DNA of 13,768 nucleotides from Nitrospira sp. Its GTDB lineage: Bacteria; Nitrospirota; Nitrospiria; Nitrospirales; Nitrospiraceae. The notes below the pieces were generated by a model. The model was not told where the DNA came from, did not search any database, and saw only the letters and a list, made by a program, of their open reading frames with translations. Below, piece by piece: positions 1 through 7,474 of the stretch. Positions within the stretch are counted from its first letter, which is position 1. The number at the start of each line of letters is the position of its first letter. Location: assembly GCA_020697375.1 (NCBI GenBank), contig JAJFBJ010000084.1:1-13768 (forward strand). Reading direction: 5' to 3'. The position numbers were made by a program, and so were the translations under genes.

Positions 1-10
1 GCGAACTTCT

Positions 11-200
11 CCTAGGAGTCTGTCCGAGTAATGCCGTTCTGCTGCGACGAATGATCTGCCGGCATCTGCGTCGTTCTCGTCCCGTAAAAATCCTCAACGT
101 ATTCAGCGAATACGCTTCCGGTTTTTTCGAGCCTGCGGCCTCGCATCCGCCGGCAACTCCTTCGCCTCGCGACGAAGGATTACTCGGACAGGCTCCTAGG
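11..200. repeat. Foldback (MITE-like) element, 190 bp, with 22-bp terminal inverted repeats
   Basis: The ends at 11-32 (starting CCTAGGAGTCTGTCCG) and 179-200 (ending CGGACAGGCTCCTAGG) are inverted copies matching at 21 of 22 positions. The symmetry continues inward: 33-70 resembles the reverse complement of 140-178, A-rich 86-90 faces the T-run at 122-126, and the centre is a perfect hairpin, CGTATTC (98-104), loop AGC, GAATACG (108-114). The hairpin centre (106) is also the centre of the whole element, so the transcript of either strand could fold into one long stem. The octamer CTCCTAGG is directly repeated at 9-16 and 193-200, either a target duplication or part of the palindromic ends. 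No ORF lies inside. A non-autonomous miniature transposable element or a large REP-type repeat fits best. It may also end transcription downstream of the 89-aa gene. Confidence 0.75.
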
Positions 201-347
201 GCTTAAGCCGCTGCCACTCAACCGTGGCGCACCAAAACGTCCCTTGTCCCAAGCAAGGCCGCGAGGAGCTCGGACGCCGAGCTGTACTGTTTCCTACATC
301 GAGGTGGACGAGCGATCGAACGAAGCCAGATGGAAGTTCAGCAGCGA
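201..347. other. Non-coding stretch between the foldback element and the 89-aa gene
   Basis: No convincing gene is seen here. Two small hairpins occur: AGCTCGG/CCGAGCT with an ACG loop at 267-283, and CCTTG/CAAGG around 242-258. Neither is followed by a T-tract on either strand, so no intrinsic terminator is called. Together with the foldback element this makes the first 347 bases free of recognisable genes. Confidence 0.4.
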
Positions 348-617
348 TTAGAGCTCGCGGATGGCGCCCTGGAGGACCGTCATCTGTGTCATCGGATCGC
401 CGGAGGCTTGGAGTTCCGCGCGGATCTGGTCTTTGAGGTAGCTGGAGTAGCCGATCTTCTCGACAAGGACTTCGAGGAAGCGTTCGGACGACAGCAGGGT
501 CTGGGCTTTCAGTTCTTCGAGGGTCTCATCGCTCACCGGCACGTAACTGCTGCCGATATGGAAGATGACGTTGTAATGGCGGTCTCGCCCCAGTCGTTCG
601 AACCGTAATCCCTTCAC
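348..617 (-). CDS. Small protein of unknown function, 89 aa, downstream of the PII-like gene
   Basis: I do not recognise this protein. It is soluble with no membrane segment or signal peptide: a basic N-terminus (KGLRFERLGRDRHYNVIFHIG) that looks beta-stranded, followed by a mostly helical half rich in Glu, Leu and Lys and ending in IREL. The frame is open as far as 785, but I chose the GTG at 617. It has an AAGGAA ribosome site 7 nt upstream, and the longer version would overlap the 3' end of the PII-like gene and run through a good promoter (653-681). A TTG eight codons upstream is another possible start. It follows the PII-like gene on the same strand after 115 bp, so it could be a distal operon member, an independent unit, or both. 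Codon pattern looks like its neighbours. That it is a real gene is likely; its function is unknown. Confidence 0.6.
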   Translation of the reverse strand: MKGLRFERLGRDRHYNVIFHIGSSYVPVSDETLEELKAQTLLSSERFLEVLVEKIGYSSYLKDQIRAELQASGDPMTQMTVLQGAIREL

Positions 618-652
618 GTGCCGTTCCTTTTCATACAAGTCGATGCGGCCAC

Positions 653-681
653 ATTGTAATGAATCACCGGCGCGAAGACAA
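653..681 (-). promoter_or_regulatory. Sigma70-like promoter of the 89-aa gene
   Basis: Read on the minus strand, TTGTCT (681-676), a 17-base spacer and TACAAT (658-653) give 4/6 and 5/6 matches to the -35 and -10 consensus at ideal spacing. Transcription would start near 646, about 28 nt before the GTG at 617. This suggests the small gene can be expressed separately from the dab cluster. Confidence 0.5.
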
Positions 682-732
682 GGTCGGACAATCCCGCATC
701 GGCTCCTATCCGACGGTGACGTTCCCCCGAAG

Positions 733-1074
733 TCAGGACTTGGAGATCGGCTTTCCGAAATATTCACGCCGGCTGACTGCGGCATCGGAAACGAACATGA
801 CTCCCGAATAACGCTCGAAGAGCGGACGCAATCCCGCGAGTACCGGTTCCACCTTTTCTTCCGGCACGACCGCCATGATCATCACGAGGCTCTCCTGTTC
901 GCTGAACATGAAGTGAGCTTCGCGCGTGCCGTGATGTCCCTTCCCCGAAATATTGCCGATGATGGTGTATCCGCTCGCCTGGACCTTGTCCAACAGCTCC
1001 GTGACAAAGGGCCGGTTGTCACCGGACACAATGACGCGGATTTCTTTCATGGGATGTAATGTGAGGCCGGCCAT
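733..1074 (-). CDS. PII-like signalling protein associated with dabA
   Basis: A 113-aa protein of PII (GlnB-like) size and pattern: a first strand MKEIRVIVSGDN, a helix (PFVTELLDKVQASG), a strand TIIGNI, a T-loop-like SGKGHHGTREAHF (43-55), then a long strand (SLVMIMAVVPEEKVEPVL) and a second helix leading to GVMFVSD. This is the ferredoxin-like repeat of the family. The T-loop lacks the uridylylated Tyr of GlnB, and the usual B-loop glycine/lysine cluster is not obvious, so classical nitrogen signalling is unlikely. The start is set by AAGGAG 7 nt before the ATG at 1074; Met9 is an internal alternative. It lies 52 bp downstream of dabA on the same strand. PII-like genes are known neighbours of dab operons, so control of the pump by a nucleotide or carbon signal is a reasonable inference. 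Confidence 0.8.
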   Translation of the reverse strand: MAGLTLHPMKEIRVIVSGDNRPFVTELLDKVQASGYTIIGNISGKGHHGTREAHFMFSEQESLVMIMAVVPEEKVEPVLAGLRPLFERYSGVMFVSDAAVSRREYFGKPISKS

Positions 1075-1126
1075 GTCGATACTCCTTCTAGTAAGGCGCT
1101 TTCAAGAAGTCCATCGTGATCGCGGG

Positions 1127-4100
1127 TTATGCGTCGCTTGAATTTCTAACCCGGCGCCACACCCCCGATGGCATGTAGCGGTACCAGGTTCCATCTTCCG
1201 GGTCCAGCGCGGCCAGATGGACCCATTCATTATGATAAAAATGTTGCAGCAATTCATGCCGCGCGATCAGTTTTTCGAGGCGCGCGCGCGGGGCCTCAAC
1301 GAGCGTCAGCAGGCGCATGGGCTCATGATAGGGCAACGTGCCATTCATGACGGTTTGCCAGGCCAGCCCAAGCCTGAGGTCGCTCCATGGCCCGGACATG
1401 ATACCGATGCGGCCGACGACGTTGTGATAGATCTTGCTTCCGGCTCCGTAGACCTCATTATCCACGGCCGAAAAATAATGCTCCATATTGATCCATTGGG
1501 CCACCACTTGCGGCGCGGTCAGCAGCACTTCGAGCAAGCGATCCGTCGGGTCTTCCCGATAATCATAGGAGTGCAGGAAGACGCGGCCCGCCAGATTGAG
1601 TCCCTTCGTCAACTCACGCCGCCCGATGATGAAGGCCGTATTGCCGGACAGGCCCCATTCCGGTCGCACCTGGCTCCAGTCCGCGCTGCGCCTCGCGACC
1701 TCGGCCGCTGCCTCGTCGATAGGAAGCATGGTGCCGACATCCGGGAACTTGGCGCAACGTTCCTGGCTCGTCAACTGCGCGGCCTCTCGCAAGTCTTCCG
1801 ACAACCGGGCCACGTCCTTGCGATGTGTCGGGGGCACGTCCTCGAGGTCGAACAGCTGCACCTCGTCTTTTGTCGTATCCACTTGGCCTGCTAGGAAATG
1901 TGTATCCGGCGGGATTTCGATGCCGCGCTTCGCCAACCGTTCCCGAACCGGCGGCCGGTTGGCCATCGCCGCGAGCACGCGCGCATTGGGTTGTCCTTCG
2001 TTCCCGCCGCAGGCGCCGCAGTCCAGCGCCGATTCGAAGGGATTGTTTTCGGTGGTGCTGCCGTGCGCGCAAAACAGCACGAGCCGGGCAAAGTTTCGCA
2101 CCAATCCCATCATGCGCAGAGCGGTTTCGACCGTGATGATCTGCTCCTCTAGCGTGAAGCCCGTCCGCGTGATGCGTTCCTTCTGGCGCGCCGCTGCTCG
2201 GCGATTGATCCGGTAGCGCTGCCGAAGCTCGTCGAGGAACGCCGCCAGTTGCTCCTCCGACAGGCCGGCTGCTTTGCAGGCCTCGTTCAAGAATGGCTCG
2301 GCCGGCGCATCTTCATCCAGAGCGCGCCGCCGCAAGGCTTCGACGAATTCCGGATCGACCCGCGATCCGCGAAGGCCGAACTTGTCGCGCAAGGCCCTCC
2401 AGATCAATGCGCGCTGTTCCGACCACAGCATTTCCTCAGTTTCCGCCGGCGCCAATTTGTCCACGGTCAAGCTGGTGGCGATCGTGGGGACAAACAAGCG
2501 CCGGACCCAGCCTGTCATGCGCTTGTAGAGCGAGGGAAGCATCGTCTTCCCCACGATTGGGAGGCCATAAAACCACCCCAGTGACTCCACCATGACATAG
2601 GGAGTGACCACATTCTCCTTGAGATCGTGCAACAGGGTATGCCCGGCATGGACCAGTTTCGTCCGCGATTGGTGTTTGGACAGGTAGTGATCCAAATAGC
2701 TGCGAGGAATCTCTCGCACTTCATTTTTCGCGCGCATGATCACGGGAAACTGCTCGGTCTCATGCTCTTTGCCCCAGGCGCGATAACGGATGAAGACGGC
2801 AAAGAATCCAGCGAATCCATAGGTATCGTTCGCGCCGGTCGATTCCAGATGGCGGCGGAATGGCTCGGATCGCACATCGATGCAATAGACCGATTGTGAA
2901 TGGGGCCGCACCGGCGGCTGGTGTTCCGGGAGGGCCGGTTGAGGTTTGGAAGGCGCTCGTAGAAGCATGCCGAACAGGTGATCCTGGTACCCCGCTTCGA
3001 AGGCCTTGAGCCACACGGGACCATGGGAGGATTCGGGGAAGGCCTCCACCCATTGAAGGAGGCGGTTGAGGTCGGCGGGGGCACTTTCCAGGAGCACGGT
3101 CGGAACGATCTCGAGCGCCTGGGCAAGCGTCAGCAATCGTCTGGCCATGATCCGTTGTTGAGCCCGCTCGCGGCGCGGCCCGAAGTCTATCTGGTAATGA
3201 TGGGCCAGCCGTTCCCAGGCATGCGCATTTCCTCGTCCCTGTTTGAGCCGATCGACCTTCTCCGCATAGACTGCCGGCAGCGCTCCAGCCACCCATTCCT
3301 TGCGCATGAAGTAGGCATGGGATTGCTGCTCCATATAGGTGGAGATGGCACGATAATTCCCGTCGATTCCCAATTCCTCCCGGCAGACTTTCCGGACCAG
3401 TTCGCGCACATACCACAAGCGGATGGCGAGGAACTTCACCAGACCGACGGGGTAGGTCTGCTGCCAGGCATAGTCCTGTTCTTCCGCGCGCCATTTGACG
3501 AAGCCGGCCCAACCGGGCAGGGCGGCGAGCTGGAGCGAGAGATAGTCCTGCCGGAATTCCGCCGGAATCGCCAAGGCTTCGAGGCAATCGAAGATGGTGT
3601 CCTCGGGATGGTCGGGCAGCGCCGCAATCTTTCTGCGACTGTTTTCAATGCCGCAAATCACCCATTCATTCCCAGCCAGCGCTTTCCAGGCTGCATAAAG
3701 TCCCTGGTCCCGTCCCGGCATCGACCAGGTGGCATGGCCTTCGTCTAGAAAGGCCTCGCACCATTTGATCAATTCGCCGTTGATCTGTTGAACGATCTGC
3801 GTTCCCAGCGTCCGGTCGCACCAGCTTGAGAGTGTGACCTGCCGTCCCAACGCGGCGACGTCCTCACGCAATGCGGTGGTTATCCGTTCCGGGACGGTCG
3901 GCGAAGAAAGGGACAGCAAATGCCCGGCCAGCGCATCGACCTGTTCCTCGATCGGTTCTCGTTCCATCAGACGATCAAGGGGTTCCTCCATGGGCGCGGA
4001 CAATCCATGGGTCAGGCAGGCGCGCAGCACGTCACGGTGGGAGATGCGCCATGAGCCGAGGGCCACTTCCTCATTTCTTGTCAGGCTGCTCAGAGCTTCG

Positions 4101-4369
4101 TCGAGGTGATGCGGCCCGATGCGGCCGGATTTCAAGTAACGTCGATAGACCTCACCGGAGAGATACCCTTTTCCGCCCAAAAACTGTTGGGCGCGGCGCA
4201 TCGTTTCGGCAAACGGAAGGTATTCCAAGCTATGCAGCGGATTATGGTGAACGAAGGTCCGCATGGGCCAATACTGCGCAATGACCTCGCTGGCGAGGCG
4301 AATCATGCCGCGCAGCTCCATGCGGCGCGCGTCGAGATCCGGTTTGGACTGGACGGTCATCGGCTCCAT
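1127..4369 (-). CDS. dabA: DabA, inorganic-carbon (CO2-hydrating) pump subunit, UPF0753/DUF2309 family
   Basis: DabA is the beta-carbonic-anhydrase-like half of the DAB pump. At the inner face of the membrane it hydrates CO2 to bicarbonate in one direction, driven by ion flux through DabB. This copy is 1080 aa, longer than Halothiobacillus DabA2 (about 830 aa). The expected zinc and active-site residues are present: Cys496 and Asp498 in YCIDVRSEPFRRHLE, His769 in FCAHGSTTENNPF, and Cys784 in LDCGACGGNEG. The Cys-x-Asp step and the 15-residue His-to-Cys step equal those of Halothiobacillus DabA2 (C351/D353, H524/C539), while the stretch between the two pairs is about 100 residues longer. The C-terminus (WIN...HNVVGRIGIMSG...GLAWQTVMNG) is typical of the family. 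The ATG at 4369 overlaps the upstream gene by 13 bp; the ATG at 4360 gives a neat ATGA overlap and may be the true start. Either way, translational coupling is expected. Confidence 0.95.
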   Translation of the reverse strand: MEPMTVQSKPDLDARRMELRGMIRLASEVIAQYWPMRTFVHHNPLHSLEYLPFAETMRRAQQFLGGKGYLSGEVYRRYLKSGRIGPHHLDEALSSLTRNEEVALGSWRISHRDVLRACLTHGLSAPMEEPLDRLMEREPIEEQVDALAGHLLSLSSPTVPERITTALREDVAALGRQVTLSSWCDRTLGTQIVQQINGELIKWCEAFLDEGHATWSMPGRDQGLYAAWKALAGNEWVICGIENSRRKIAALPDHPEDTIFDCLEALAIPAEFRQDYLSLQLAALPGWAGFVKWRAEEQDYAWQQTYPVGLVKFLAIRLWYVRELVRKVCREELGIDGNYRAISTYMEQQSHAYFMRKEWVAGALPAVYAEKVDRLKQGRGNAHAWERLAHHYQIDFGPRRERAQQRIMARRLLTLAQALEIVPTVLLESAPADLNRLLQWVEAFPESSHGPVWLKAFEAGYQDHLFGMLLRAPSKPQPALPEHQPPVRPHSQSVYCIDVRSEPFRRHLESTGANDTYGFAGFFAVFIRYRAWGKEHETEQFPVIMRAKNEVREIPRSYLDHYLSKHQSRTKLVHAGHTLLHDLKENVVTPYVMVESLGWFYGLPIVGKTMLPSLYKRMTGWVRRLFVPTIATSLTVDKLAPAETEEMLWSEQRALIWRALRDKFGLRGSRVDPEFVEALRRRALDEDAPAEPFLNEACKAAGLSEEQLAAFLDELRQRYRINRRAAARQKERITRTGFTLEEQIITVETALRMMGLVRNFARLVLFCAHGSTTENNPFESALDCGACGGNEGQPNARVLAAMANRPPVRERLAKRGIEIPPDTHFLAGQVDTTKDEVQLFDLEDVPPTHRKDVARLSEDLREAAQLTSQERCAKFPDVGTMLPIDEAAAEVARRSADWSQVRPEWGLSGNTAFIIGRRELTKGLNLAGRVFLHSYDYREDPTDRLLEVLLTAPQVVAQWINMEHYFSAVDNEVYGAGSKIYHNVVGRIGIMSGPWSDLRLGLAWQTVMNGTLPYHEPMRLLTLVEAPRARLEKLIARHELLQHFYHNEWVHLAALDPEDGTWYRYMPSGVWRRVRNSSDA

Positions 4370-5664
4370 GTCGCGCCTGTCATGGCCAGGGAAGACGGAA
4401 GATCCGCCGGGACGGTCTCAAAGTATCGAGAGGGGGCGGTGCCGAGGGCCAGCAGCAGCAGGACCAGGGTCAGCAGCGAAGCAAACTCCGTCCCGCGCAA
4501 ATCTTCATAACGTAGGTTGGGGCGTTGGGGACCGAAAATCAGTTGTTCCACCAGCTCGATGAAATACCAGGACGCGCTGAGCCAGACGACCATGATGATG
4601 GCAAACGTTCCTGAGGGCACGAACGCGGGATGGAACAACATGCCCATGAAGCCGGAAAACACCGCGAAGGGCGGCATGCCAAGCGCGGCAAGCGCCAGCA
4701 GCGCGAGCAGAGTGCTGAAACGGGGCATCGGATAGGCTAGTCCCCCGATTGCGCGCACGTCGATATCGCCGTAACGAGCCCTGATCGCATACCAGGCCAG
4801 CAAGAGGCCGCTCATCGCGAGTCCCACGGCGCTGAGGTACAACGAGGCTTGTACAGGCGCGGTCCCCGTGTCGGCGATGTACCACCAAAGAATGCAAAAA
4901 AACGCCAGACCGGCATAGGCCAGACGGTGCAACGGGCGCGATTGAATCAGCGCCCGGAGCGAACCATAACAGGCTCCGGTCAAGGCCAGGATGGCCGTAG
5001 TGTGAAGCACCGTCCCATCCAGGTTCGGCAATAGCAAGCAGAGAGTATGAAATCCGACGACAGGCAGCAGCAGAGCCAGAAAGGCAGGTAGATTGCCCGG
5101 CAATCCAGTCAGGATCGCGACGAATCCTCCATGCAATGGCAACAGAGGCAGCATCGTCGCACAGGTGACGAGGAGTGAGACGGCGGAAGCCGGCGCCGGG
5201 AGAATAATCGAGAGCATGGCCGCCATGGTTCCCAGGCCGTAGGTTGCCAATCCTCGCCAGGGCTCGGGCCTGGTTCCGCCTTGATAACGATACAGCAGCC
5301 CGCAGAGCAGGCCGAGGAGTGTGACGACCAAGATAGTTCGAGCAGGCTCTTGTCCGGTCAGGATTGCAAGGCCCAGTCCCATCAGGCCCAACGTCGCCAT
5401 CCAGGCCATGCGGTTATTCGGATGCGGCGGTTGTCCGAGCAGCGACAGAAACGCTGCAAGCGGAATCAGGCACAGGAGCGGCAGGCCGACGAGCGATTTG
5501 GTCCCACTGACCGATAATCCCGCCACGGAAAGGAGGCTCGCCACCGTGGTCACGAGCGCCCAGTTCTTCATCCGGCGAGGTGATGAGCGCATAAACAGAC
5601 CGAGCGCCGCGCCGAGGCAAGGCACGGCGACCAGCAGCCAAGGCGCCAGCCAGGATTGAATCAT
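4357..5664 (-). CDS. NuoN/NuoM-like membrane subunit of the DAB cluster, divergent
   Basis: A 435-aa, very hydrophobic protein with about fourteen predicted membrane helices. It resembles complex I/Mrp antiporter subunits. Recognisable landmarks are PLLPLHGGF (174-181), matching the PLHxWLP loop, RLAYAGLAF (247-255), matching the KRLLAYSS helix, and GMPPFAVFSGF (329-339), matching the broken TM11/12 helix. The lysines that carry protons in such subunits are missing: LLLPVVGF replaces the TM7 Lys region and PLHR replaces the KR of TM8. It may therefore be a structural partner and not a full proton channel. The frame is open to a TTG at 5748, but the ATG at 5664 has GGAGG seven bases upstream and is chosen. 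It lies between the NuoL-like gene and dabA, overlapping the latter, which points to one pump complex. Confidence 0.8.
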   Translation of the reverse strand: MIQSWLAPWLLVAVPCLGAALGLFMRSSPRRMKNWALVTTVASLLSVAGLSVSGTKSLVGLPLLCLIPLAAFLSLLGQPPHPNNRMAWMATLGLMGLGLAILTGQEPARTILVVTLLGLLCGLLYRYQGGTRPEPWRGLATYGLGTMAAMLSIILPAPASAVSLLVTCATMLPLLPLHGGFVAILTGLPGNLPAFLALLLPVVGFHTLCLLLPNLDGTVLHTTAILALTGACYGSLRALIQSRPLHRLAYAGLAFFCILWWYIADTGTAPVQASLYLSAVGLAMSGLLLAWYAIRARYGDIDVRAIGGLAYPMPRFSTLLALLALAALGMPPFAVFSGFMGMLFHPAFVPSGTFAIIMVVWLSASWYFIELVEQLIFGPQRPNLRYEDLRGTEFASLLTLVLLLLALGTAPSRYFETVPADLPSSLAMTGATWSR

Positions 5665-5779
5665 GGCGTCCCTCCAGCCGGCGAAGTTCGCATGGCGCGC
5701 AACAGGGGTGAAAAGGGGGAGAGCCTCCGCCTGGATGCTCGCGGGCAAGGGTTGAGTCGCCTGGTTGAACGATGCGCAC

Positions 5780-7474
5780 TCACGACAGACGCTTCTCCAG
5801 GCGGTGGGCCGCCCGCACGATGCTCCGGCCGACCTTGACGTACAGCTGATCCAGGTAAAGCCGGTTCATGAAGAGGACATACAGGCGGACCAGGAACGAC
5901 TCGAACCAGTCCGGAATCCGGACCCTGCGTCCATGCGCCTGCGCGTAGAGGTAGAACCAGCTGATGACGGTCAGCAGAGTGGTCCCGGCCACCAGGACAT
6001 CGAAAAGCCGTCCCGGCAGGGCGGCGGCCCTGAAATAGGAGGCCACTTCATCCGGATTCGGATACAGGAAGTGGGTGAAGCTTTCCACCGCGAACAGATA
6101 CGTAAAGACTACCAGGAGGAGCGTCAATAGCATGGCGGCGGACACCTTCCAGGAGGCGACGGCGCGAATGCGCGTGAGGGAAAGAATCGCCTGCGACGAG
6201 GTCACCCAGATGAAAAAGAGAAAGATCACGGTCCCTTGGGACTCCAGCAGCGGAATCCTCAGCGCGCCGTGCGTCACCAGGAGAATGACCAACGGTAAGA
6301 AGAGCGTCGTCAGGAAACCGGTGGACCAGGTCAGATTGGAGAATTCGCGTTCTTCCGCTTCGCGGTTTGTCTTGGGGAATGACGGTTCCTGCCTCGCCTT
6401 GTGAATCACGTTGCCGCAGTTCAGGAAGACCGTCGCCTTGAACAGCCCATGCGCGACGAGGTGAAAGACGGCGAGCGAAAAGGCGCCCAGTCCGCATTCC
6501 ATGATCATGTAGCCCATCTGGCCGATGGTCGAGAACCCGAGTGTTTTTTTGATGTCGTTCTGAGTCAACATCATCGTCGCGCCGAGGATGGCCGTGAGCG
6601 TGCCGATGATGAAGACCACATGCAAGGTGCTGGAGCTTTGCCCGTAGAGCGGCGCGAGACGGTTCAGCAAAAATCCGCCGGCGTTGATGATGCCGGCATG
6701 CAGAAGCGCATGGACCGGGGTCGGCGCATACAGAGATCTCGGGAGCCAGGTATGGACAGGAAATTGAGCCGACTTGCCCATGGCCCCGACGAAAATGAGC
6801 AACGTCACCGCCGTCACGCCGTTCATCTCCCACCCGAGTTGCGGCCAGATGGAAAGGGTAACGGGGATTTCGGCGGCGCGGGTGAACAGCGTCTGAAATT
6901 CAAAGGTGCCGTAGAGGGAATAAGCCAGAACGATGCCCGCGAGGAAGGCCACGTCGCAGAGCCGCAGAAGCGTGAAGGTGTTGGAAGCCCCCGCAAGTGT
7001 GGCGGCATGCGCATGGTTGTGCGCCAGGACGAACAATAGCCAGGACAGAATTTGCCAGAAGACAAACAGCATCACCAGGTTGGCGCTCGAAACCATGCAG
7101 AGCAGCACCGTGGTGGTAATGCCGAGTACCCCGAGATAGCGGCGATAGCCGCGATCCTGATACATATAGCCCATGGAATAGCGATAGATGAGCGTGGTCA
7201 CTCCCGAGATGAGCACCATCATGACCGCGCTGAGGCGATCGATGTAGAAGCCGATGGGGAAAGCGAAGTTGGCGACGGCGGCCGGGTCGTACAGGCGCAA
7301 CGTGATGGGACCCTCGGAAGTCACCTGCAACAACGTGATGAGGGAGCCAAGAAAGGCCGCCAGGACGGGGAAGATTCCCGCCTTGGCGTTCCGTTCCTGA
7401 TCGGCGCTTTTGCCGGTCAGCACGAAGAGGGCCGTCAAGAGAGGCAGTAACGGCACGAGCACAAGGAACGGCAT
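5780..7474 (-). CDS. dabB: DabB-type NuoL-like proton/cation-conducting subunit
   Basis: A 564-aa polytopic inner-membrane protein of the NuoL/MrpA proton-transporting family, here the likely energising half of the DAB carbon pump. Key motifs are GAMGKSAQFPVHTWLP (230-245, with the TM7 Lys234), APTPVHALLHAGIINAGGF (250-268), the TM8 lysines in NDIKKTLGFSTIGQMGYM (306-323), and HLVAHGLFKATVF (338-350). The HAGI-NAGGFLL and HLVAHxLxKA forms are those of DabB rather than true NuoL. The TM5 position that is Glu in NuoL (WEG) reads WQ (140-141). The C-terminus (MNRLYLDQLYVKVGRSIVR) is close to the NuoL end. The ATG at 7474 is preceded by GGAGG at a somewhat long 11-nt spacing; an upstream in-frame ATG at 7513 lies inside an inverted repeat and is less likely. 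This is the first gene of the cluster. Confidence 0.88.
   Translation of the reverse strand: MPFLVLVPLLPLLTALFVLTGKSADQERNAKAGIFPVLAAFLGSLITLLQVTSEGPITLRLYDPAAVANFAFPIGFYIDRLSAVMMVLISGVTTLIYRYSMGYMYQDRGYRRYLGVLGITTTVLLCMVSSANLVMLFVFWQILSWLLFVLAHNHAHAATLAGASNTFTLLRLCDVAFLAGIVLAYSLYGTFEFQTLFTRAAEIPVTLSIWPQLGWEMNGVTAVTLLIFVGAMGKSAQFPVHTWLPRSLYAPTPVHALLHAGIINAGGFLLNRLAPLYGQSSSTLHVVFIIGTLTAILGATMMLTQNDIKKTLGFSTIGQMGYMIMECGLGAFSLAVFHLVAHGLFKATVFLNCGNVIHKARQEPSFPKTNREAEEREFSNLTWSTGFLTTLFLPLVILLVTHGALRIPLLESQGTVIFLFFIWVTSSQAILSLTRIRAVASWKVSAAMLLTLLLVVFTYLFAVESFTHFLYPNPDEVASYFRAAALPGRLFDVLVAGTTLLTVISWFYLYAQAHGRRVRIPDWFESFLVRLYVLFMNRLYLDQLYVKVGRSIVRAAHRLEKRLS

Noticed and set aside
267..283. Hairpin AGCTCGG/CCGAGCT as a terminator of the 89-aa gene
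   Set aside because: No T-tract follows on the minus strand and the stem is only 7 bp.
618..785. N-terminal extension of the 89-aa protein to an ATG at 785
   Set aside because: It would overlap the PII-like gene, include a good promoter, and adds residues without protein-like order. The GTG at 617 has a ribosome site.
1217..1894. 225-codon plus-strand frame inside dabA
   Set aside because: Antisense shadow of the conserved C-terminal part of dabA.
2978..3748. 256-codon plus-strand frame inside dabA
   Set aside because: Antisense shadow of dabA, which has full family motifs through this stretch.
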